Part shown: positions 58,589-64,000 of the stretch, piece by piece
How the letters are laid out: each line of letters begins with the position of its first letter
How positions within the stretch are numbered: the first letter of the stretch is position 1
Assembly (NCBI GenBank): GCA_965215215.1
Contig: OZ244043.1
Span: forward strand, 2,728,001-2,792,000
Direction: 5' to 3'
Source of the DNA: CALDTK01 sp965215215
Lineage (GTDB): Bacteria; Bacteroidota; Bacteroidia; Chitinophagales; Saprospiraceae
DNA: 64,000 bases
Notes under the pieces: generated by a model
Told to the model about the DNA's origin: nothing
Seen by the model: the letters and a program-made list of their open reading frames with translations, nothing else
Database searches by the model: none
Position numbers and translations under genes: made by a program

Positions 58589-58696
58589 CCGTAGAGATCT
58601 ATCGTACTCGAAGTGCGATCCCCAACATTTGTGGCGCGCTTTCGGTATACTTAGTGTACACGCCGACCCGTTCTGCGGCCACGAAACCTTCCGCGC

Positions 58697-60913
58697 TTGA
58701 AACTTCTCCTGCTCACTGCCTCGCTCGCTACCGGGCTCCTCTCCGCAGTCGCCTTCTATCCCGCCCCCGATACGCCCGAGAAGGAGCGCGCCATCGTTTC
58801 GACGACGGTCAACGCGCTCAACGGACTCCACTACGAGCCGGTCGACCTCGACGACGAGTTCTCCGAGCGACTCTTCCGCCTCTACCTCGACAACATAGAC
58901 GCTTCCCGGCGCTTCTTCACCCAGGAAGACATCACGCTCTTCACCCAACACGAGCGGCTGCTCGACGATGAGCTCGAGTCGGCCGACCTCGCCTTCTTCG
59001 ACCTCGTCGAGGGGCGCTTCGCCCTCGCCATGGCCCGCTCGCAGGAGATCTACCGCGAGGTCCTCGCCGAGCCTTTCGACTTCGAGCTCGACGAATCCGC
59101 CGAGCTCGACGGTTCTAAAAAACCCTTCCCCGCCAACGAAGAAGCCCTCCGCGAGAGCTGGCGCCAGGCCCTCAAGTGGGAGACCATGACGCGGCTCAAC
59201 GACAAGATCGAAGCCCAGCAGGCCGAGGAGCAGGCCGACACCGCCAGCGCCGCCGGGGTCGACCGCACCCCGGAAGACAACTTCGACATGGACGTCGACG
59301 AGGCCGCCATCGAGGAGGAGATCGAGGAGGAGCTCGACAGCGTCGCCGGCAAAACCATCGAGGAGCTCGAGGCCGACTCCCGCGCCGCGGTGCTCAAGAG
59401 CTTCGACGACTGGTACGTGCGCATGGCGAAGCTCAAGCGCAGCGACCGCCTCAGCGATTACCTCAACGCGATCACCGCGATCTACGACCCGCACACCGGC
59501 TACTTCGCCCCGGTCGACAAGGAGAACTTCGACATCTCGATGTCCGGTCGCCTCGAGGGCATTGGCGCGCGCCTCCAAACGGACGGCGATTTCACGAAAG
59601 TGACCGACATCGTCGTCGGCGGACCGGCCTGGAAGGGCAAGGAGCTCGACGAGAAGGACGTCATCATGAAGGTCGCCCAGGAAGACGAGGAGCCCGTCGA
59701 CATCGCCGGCATGAACATCAACGAGGTCGTCAGCCTCATCCGCGGCCCGAAGGGTACCACGGTCACACTCACGGTAAAACAAGTCGACGGTACCATCGCC
59801 GATGTCGCCATTCTACGCGACGTCGTGGTGCTCGAGGAGGGCTTCGCTAAGTCGCTCATCCTCGACACCGAGGAGGGGGATAAGGTGGGCTACATCCGCC
59901 TGCCGCGCTTTTACGCCGATTTCCAGGACGACGAGGGCCGCAGCTGCTCCCGCGACGTGGCCGTGGAGCTCGAGAAGCTCAAAGCCGAAAACGTGAGCGG
60001 CGTGATCCTCGACCTCCGCAACAACGGCGGGGGCAGTCTGCGCGACGTGGTCGACATGACCGGCCTTTTCATCGACAAGGGCCCCGTCGTGCAGGTGAAG
60101 TCCCGCGATCGCAGCCCGGAAGTCCTCGAAGACGAAGACGGCCGCGTGCAGTACGACGGCCCGCTCGTGGTTATGGTCAACGAATTCTCCGCCAGCGCCT
60201 CCGAGATCCTCGCGGCCGCCGTGCAGGACTACGGTCGCGCCGTGGTCGTCGGTACCAAAACCTTCGGCAAGGGCACCGTGCAGCGCTTCATCGACCTCGA
60301 TCTCGCCGTGCAGGGCGCCCGCGAGGTCAAGCCCCTCGGCAACCTCAAGGTCACGACCCAGAAGTTCTACCGCGTCAACGGTGGCTCCACCCAGCTCGAG
60401 GGCGTAACGCCGGACATCATTTTGCCCGACAGCTACGCATACCTCGAGACCGGCGAGCGAGAGAGCGATTATCCGCTGCAGTGGGACAAGATCAAGCCCG
60501 CCCGCTTTACCCCAGTGCCCAGCTACGTAGCCAACCTCACCAACGTACGCGACCACAGCATGGCGCGCACCCAGCAGGATTCCGCCTTCCAGGCCATCGA
60601 TACCTACGCCAAGGAGCTGCGCGCCGACCGCGACGAGACGGTGGTGTCGCTGCAACTCAAGCGGTACATGGCCGACCAGGTGATCCGCAGCGAGGAGTCG
60701 AAGGCCTTCAAGGAACTCTTCCAACCCATCGAGGATCTTTCGGCCGATAACTTGCGCCTCGACAAGGTCGGACTCGCGAACGCCGACGAGGGCAAGCTCG
60801 ACCGCAACCAAGATTTCATCGACCGCGTGAAGAAAGACCTCCAGCTCTACGAAACCGTGCGTATCCTCGACGACATGATCGACGAGGAGGCACGCGTGGC
60901 CGAGCGCCGGTAG
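58697..60913 (+). CDS. C-terminal processing peptidase (Prc/Tsp type, S41)
   Basis: At 738 residues from TTG 58697 (K-L-L-L-L-T-A-S-L-A-T-G-L-L signal), it shows the long N-terminal domain of Tsp (F-F-T-Q-E-D-I-T-L-F), a PDZ domain (about residues 260-360) and the S41 catalytic core. The catalytic Ser is in F-S-A-S-A-S-E-I-L and the Lys in T-K-T-F-G-K-G-T-V-Q. A DUF3340-like C-terminal part is present, ending in a basic tail. It degrades or trims periplasmic proteins from the C-terminus. The acidic insert near residues 180-215 (E-E-E-I-E-E-E-L) is unusual. Confidence 0.9.
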   Translation: MKLLLLTASLATGLLSAVAFYPAPDTPEKERAIVSTTVNALNGLHYEPVDLDDEFSERLFRLYLDNIDASRRFFTQEDITLFTQHERLLDDELESADLAFFDLVEGRFALAMARSQEIYREVLAEPFDFELDESAELDGSKKPFPANEEALRESWRQALKWETMTRLNDKIEAQQAEEQADTASAAGVDRTPEDNFDMDVDEAAIEEEIEEELDSVAGKTIEELEADSRAAVLKSFDDWYVRMAKLKRSDRLSDYLNAITAIYDPHTGYFAPVDKENFDISMSGRLEGIGARLQTDGDFTKVTDIVVGGPAWKGKELDEKDVIMKVAQEDEEPVDIAGMNINEVVSLIRGPKGTTVTLTVKQVDGTIADVAILRDVVVLEEGFAKSLILDTEEGDKVGYIRLPRFYADFQDDEGRSCSRDVAVELEKLKAENVSGVILDLRNNGGGSLRDVVDMTGLFIDKGPVVQVKSRDRSPEVLEDEDGRVQYDGPLVVMVNEFSASASEILAAAVQDYGRAVVVGTKTFGKGTVQRFIDLDLAVQGAREVKPLGNLKVTTQKFYRVNGGSTQLEGVTPDIILPDSYAYLETGERESDYPLQWDKIKPARFTPVPSYVANLTNVRDHSMARTQQDSAFQAIDTYAKELRADRDETVVSLQLKRYMADQVIRSEESKAFKELFQPIEDLSADNLRLDKVGLANADEGKLDRNQDFIDRVKKDLQLYETVRILDDMIDEEARVAERR

Positions 60914-60934
60914 AGGATCCTACTAGAGCACACG

Positions 60935-61861
60935 CTAAAACACCTTCTCGTACAGCTCCCGCTCCTCGGGCTCGATCGTGTACCGATCTTCGAGGATCTC
61001 GAACACGTTGAGCTTAATCGTGTGCGCGATGTCCCCGGTGGGCAGGTCGTTGCAGTCGAGCCCGAAGGGGTCCTCGATCTCCTCGCCGAGCAGCTCCACG
61101 CCGAGCAGGGCGAAGGTGATGAACATGCTCACGAGGACGGTAACCCAACCGAAGGCCGCCGTCAGCGCGAACGGCAGGATGAGTACGTAGAGCGTGATGA
61201 ATATCTTGAGGTAGGTCGCGTAACTAAACGGGATCGGCGTCTTCTTGATCCGCTCGCAGGCACCCAGGATGTCGAGCAACGATTTGTGCAGCGGACCGAG
61301 GTTGATGAAGTCGGCATTCGAGATGCTGCCCCGCCGGTGCGCGTCGGCGAAGCGGTCGTAGAGTCGCCGGGCGATCAGGTTGGGTACGTGGTTCGCCGCC
61401 CCGAAGCGCTCGCGCTCCTCCGGCGAGAGGTAGATGAGCTTCTCCGGGTCGACGCCGTCGCGCAGGTGCTCGGCTAGGGCCAGGCAAAAGTTGGCGATCT
61501 GCTTGCCGCAAAACCGCCGAACCTCCACATCGTCCGCCGGGAAGGACGCGTGTACGTAGATGGCCAAATTGCGGCAGTTATTCACGAGCGCGCCCCACTG
61601 CTTGCGGCCCTCCCACCACCGGTCGTAGGCGGTGTTGGTGCGGAACACCAGCAGGATCGAGAGCACCAGGCCGAGTAGGGTGTACACCGTGGTGTCGAGC
61701 TGGGCCGCACCCATGATTTCGAAGTTTTGCAGCAGCCAGACTAACACCGCGCAGTACACCCCGACGACGGCGGTCCACCGCACAATACGCCGCATGGTGT
61801 AGGAGCGGTAGAGGTGCGCGATGTCGCCCAGCCAGCTGTCGTTGGATTTGTAGAGGATCAT
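60935..61861 (-). CDS. Bestrophin-like anion channel
   Basis: The protein of 308 residues from ATG 61861 has the bestrophin/UPF0187 layout: Y-T-M-R-R-I-V-R-W-T, R-T-N-T-A-Y-D-R-W-W-E-G-R-K-Q-W-G, Y-V-L-I-L-P-F-A-L-T and the late acidic E-E-I-E-D-P-F-G-L-D-C-N-D-L-P, a typical bestrophin signature. It likely forms a pentameric anion channel. Convergent with the protease gene. Confidence 0.88.
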   Translation of the reverse strand: MILYKSNDSWLGDIAHLYRSYTMRRIVRWTAVVGVYCAVLVWLLQNFEIMGAAQLDTTVYTLLGLVLSILLVFRTNTAYDRWWEGRKQWGALVNNCRNLAIYVHASFPADDVEVRRFCGKQIANFCLALAEHLRDGVDPEKLIYLSPEERERFGAANHVPNLIARRLYDRFADAHRRGSISNADFINLGPLHKSLLDILGACERIKKTPIPFSYATYLKIFITLYVLILPFALTAAFGWVTVLVSMFITFALLGVELLGEEIEDPFGLDCNDLPTGDIAHTIKLNVFEILEDRYTIEPEERELYEKVF

Positions 61862-61966
61862 GACCGCTAAGCAAACACGGCGACGTTGATCTCGCGCGAG
61901 CACCTGCGGTTTCTAAACTTTCAATAATTATTGAAACTACCTGTATGTGCCGGCGTTTCTGAAGGT

Positions 61967-62626
61967 ATGCGTATCACCCTCCGCAAACCCAGCGCTTCCG
62001 CCGTTCGCGCGATCCTGAGCGGGCTCCGCGGCCTTCCCCTCAGCTACTGGGAGCGCGGGGGTACGCGCTGGCAGCGGATGCCGCTCGGCTACGCGCACGA
62101 CGAGCAGCGCGCGCAAATCGGGCAGGGGGAAGCCGACTGGCGGGCGGCCAAACGGGCCATCGCCGGTTGGCGGATGTTCCCGAGCGACTGGGCCGACGTG
62201 TCTCCGAAACCTGCGGTAGCGGAGGGTGTGCAGACCGCGGTCGTGGCCCGCGTTTTCGGCTTCTACGTCACCTCGCCAACGCGCGTCGTTTACACCGTGG
62301 ACGAGCCGGACGTCTACGGTTTCGCCTACGGGACCCTCGCCGGCCACGCCGCGCAGGGCGAGGAGCTCTTCAGCGTCGCGCGCGACGAGGCGGGCCGGGT
62401 GTACTACCGCCTCCGCGTTATGAGTCGGCCAAGCAACTGGCTCGTTCGCCTCTTTGAGCCTATTTTTCGCAAACAGCAGGCCCGCTTCCGCAAAACGTCA
62501 CTCGCCGCCATGCGCACCGCGGTCCGGCAGCTCGCTCCCGAGCATCTACCCCTACTGAATCGCCCGGTCGGAGAGCGCCTCCATGAAGGCGACCAGGTCC
62601 GACCGCTGTTGGGCGTCCAGGTGTAA
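61967..62626 (+). CDS. DUF1990-family protein
   Basis: From ATG 61967 the product has 219 residues. The central part, G-W-R-M-F-P-S-D-W-A-D-V with V-V-Y-T-V-D-E-P and F-A-Y-G-T-L-A-G-H-A-A-Q-G-E-E-L-F, matches DUF1990 proteins known from bacteria and plants; their function is unknown. The last 75 bases overlap the di-haem peroxidase gene on the other strand, so the true 3' end could be affected by an annotation choice, but both frames are good. Confidence 0.8.
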   Translation: MRITLRKPSASAVRAILSGLRGLPLSYWERGGTRWQRMPLGYAHDEQRAQIGQGEADWRAAKRAIAGWRMFPSDWADVSPKPAVAEGVQTAVVARVFGFYVTSPTRVVYTVDEPDVYGFAYGTLAGHAAQGEELFSVARDEAGRVYYRLRVMSRPSNWLVRLFEPIFRKQQARFRKTSLAAMRTAVRQLAPEHLPLLNRPVGERLHEGDQVRPLLGVQV

Positions 62627-64000
62627 GCTGTCCGGGGGCAGCGTTTGGTAAGGCACGTCGAGACCGATGCCCGTGCCGCCGCCCGCGTCGTAGAAATCCA
62701 CCACGTCGTCTAGCGTCGCGAAGGCCCCGTGGTGCATGTAAGGTGCGGTGGACGCCACGTTCCGAACGGTCGGGGTCTTGAAGCTGAAGGTGTAGAAGGG
62801 CGCGGTATCCTCCGGGCGCCCGGAGGCGTAGCGCCCCGCATCGTGGTGCAGCTCGGCGGTATCGACCACCGGCCACCGCGCGGGGGTGCCCAACACTTCC
62901 GACTCGCTCTCCCGAAAGTAGGGTGGGACCAATCCGGCGAAAGTGGGCGCGAAGTGGCAGGTACCGCAGGCTGCTTCGCCCATGAATAGGTTGGCCCCAC
63001 GCCGCACGCTGGCGGCCAGCTCGTCGGTTTCGCCGCGGAGGTAGGCGTCGACCGGGGAGGAGTTACTGTGTAAGGTGCGCACGTAGCTGGCCAGCGCGTC
63101 GGCGAGCGAGTGCGTGGAAATGCGGTAGCGCGGTTCCAGGTCCGCGTAAGCGCTGTCGAAGGCGTCCGCGTACGCGGGCTCCGCCGAGATGCGGGCCACC
63201 AGGGTTACGAAGTCGTTGGCGAACTCGTGCTCGTCGAGCATCACCTGCCGGATTTGACCGGCGAGCCGCGACTCGCGCAGATCGCCGAAGTAACGCTCCG
63301 CGAACACGGCGCCGAGCAGGGTGGGGGTGTTGCGCTTGGTGAGGTGTCCGTCTTTGCCCGGACTGTACTTCCGACCGTCGGTGAAGGCGCGGTCCGGCTC
63401 GTGGCAGCTCGCACAGGCCAGCGTCCCGGAAGCCGAGAGCTTCGTTTCGAAGAAGAGTCGCTCGCCGAGGTCCCGCTTTCGCGAAAACAGGCTGTCCTCC
63501 GCCGGCTGTCCCGCGAAGTAGGCTTCGTCGAGGAAATCGTCGGCAAACAGTGACGTACTCAGTGGATTGTGCGCGGTATGCTCGCGCGGCTCCCGACCCG
63601 ATTCGCCCAGGATCGCCTCGCGCAGACGGGGTAAGTCGGCGTAGAGCGGATCGACCACGTCGCGCAGGAACTCGATCCGGTCGAACTCGGCGAAGGAGGG
63701 TGCCGCACGCAGGGTCTCCACGCCGCGCGCGAAAGTTCGGTCGATCCGGTCGCCGAGTGCCGGTGCCGCGGCTGCCTCCCGCCCGTACACGCGCACGGCC
63801 CGCCGAATCGCTGCGAGCGCCACGGCGCTCTCGGTTACGGCCTCCCCGGAGGCCGGTGCGTCGAAGCCGGTGATGCCCAGGGTGGCCACCCGGATCACGC
63901 CGTAGCGCGCCGCGTCGAGTACGAGTCCGGTGGTGAGGGTGCGCGAGCGGGCCGCGCGGATCTGTCGATCCGCGTCGCGGGCGAGCGCGCGGGTGAGTCG
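62552..64000 (-). CDS. Di-haem cytochrome c peroxidase (MauG family), 5' partial
   Basis: The frame is open to the right edge, so the N-terminus lies outside; 482 codons are visible. Two haem-binding motifs are present, C-A-S-C-H-E and C-G-T-C-H-F, with N-T-P-T-L, a likely calcium and haem environment (F-T-D-G-R-K-Y-S-P-G-K-D-G), and a C-terminal A-P-Y-M-H-H-G-A-F-A-T-L. The part before the first haem domain (about residues 1-130 of the visible piece) is helical and outside the peroxidase core, as in the long forms found with an imelysin-like N-terminus. The enzyme acts in the periplasm on hydrogen peroxide or an organic substrate. Confidence 0.87.
   Translation of the reverse strand, partial: RLTRALARDADRQIRAARSRTLTTGLVLDAARYGVIRVATLGITGFDAPASGEAVTESAVALAAIRRAVRVYGREAAAAPALGDRIDRTFARGVETLRAAPSFAEFDRIEFLRDVVDPLYADLPRLREAILGESGREPREHTAHNPLSTSLFADDFLDEAYFAGQPAEDSLFSRKRDLGERLFFETKLSASGTLACASCHEPDRAFTDGRKYSPGKDGHLTKRNTPTLLGAVFAERYFGDLRESRLAGQIRQVMLDEHEFANDFVTLVARISAEPAYADAFDSAYADLEPRYRISTHSLADALASYVRTLHSNSSPVDAYLRGETDELAASVRRGANLFMGEAACGTCHFAPTFAGLVPPYFRESESEVLGTPARWPVVDTAELHHDAGRYASGRPEDTAPFYTFSFKTPTVRNVASTAPYMHHGAFATLDDVVDFYDAGGGTGIGLDVPYQTLPPDSLHLDAQQRSDLVAFMEALSDRAIQ

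Overview
The window is high-GC DNA (roughly 60% or more over most genes) from a Gram-negative bacterium of the Bacteroidota/Rhodothermota type, possibly Saprospiria (Lewinella-like). The pointers are a type IX secretion C-terminal sorting domain (35859-37403), giant RHS-like surface proteins, a glycosylasparaginase-CutC gene pair, an NagX-like acyltransferase, weak Shine-Dalgarno sequences and frequent GTG/TTG starts. The taxon is inferred from gene content only.

Region 1 (1-18.4 kb) is accessory DNA. It opens with the 3' part of a giant RHS/SpvB-like gene that runs out of frame just where an RHS core and a toxin-like tip begin (5923-6726), followed by an immunity-type gene. An integrative element follows: an XRE regulator (7922-8299, minus), a CHC2/Toprim primase with an in-frame amber codon, an AAA-like ATPase, two overlapping tyrosine recombinases (the second lacking catalytic residues) and an ORF6N gene. 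The ORF6N gene is bracketed by perfect palindromes. Read in one frame, these palindromes encode L-R-S-Q-N-A-T-S-S-W, which aligns with a motif inside the ORF6N protein itself. A second, orphan RHS tip with a lipoprotein gene (14842-16256) sits between inverted repeats of about 0.4-0.5 kb. From 17.4 to 18.35 kb lie decayed pieces of the same element (XRE tail, recombinase tail, a full-length ORF6N pseudogene), each beside its own covarying palindrome.

Region 2 (18.4-30.7 kb) is a type II secretion-like (type IV filament) system in three blocks: GspM, Fn3-type lipoprotein and GspC (plus); GspL, secretin GspD, ATPase GspE, prepilin peptidase and pseudopilin GspG (minus); GspK-, I-, J- and F-like (plus). 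A VapBC toxin-antitoxin module, with a frameshifted second vapB and a duplicated operator, lies between gspG and gspK beside a fragment of a gspK-like gene.

Region 3 (31-64 kb) is mostly ordinary chromosomal coding DNA: a hotdog-fold protein, GNAT, CutC, glycosylasparaginase, methyltransferase, a T9SS cargo protein, sugar isomerase, alkyltransferase-like protein, TrpF-like protein, phosphoesterase, PAS histidine kinase, MMPL exporter, OmpA protein, two ParE/RelE-type toxin-antitoxin pairs and a strictosidine-synthase-like protein. It also holds an RND efflux operon (inner pump, adaptor, TolC with an extra N-terminal domain) beside a GbsR/MarR-type regulator that overlaps an MscS channel gene. 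RNase HII, a C-terminal processing protease, a bestrophin-like channel, a DUF1990 protein and a di-haem peroxidase that runs off the right edge complete the window.
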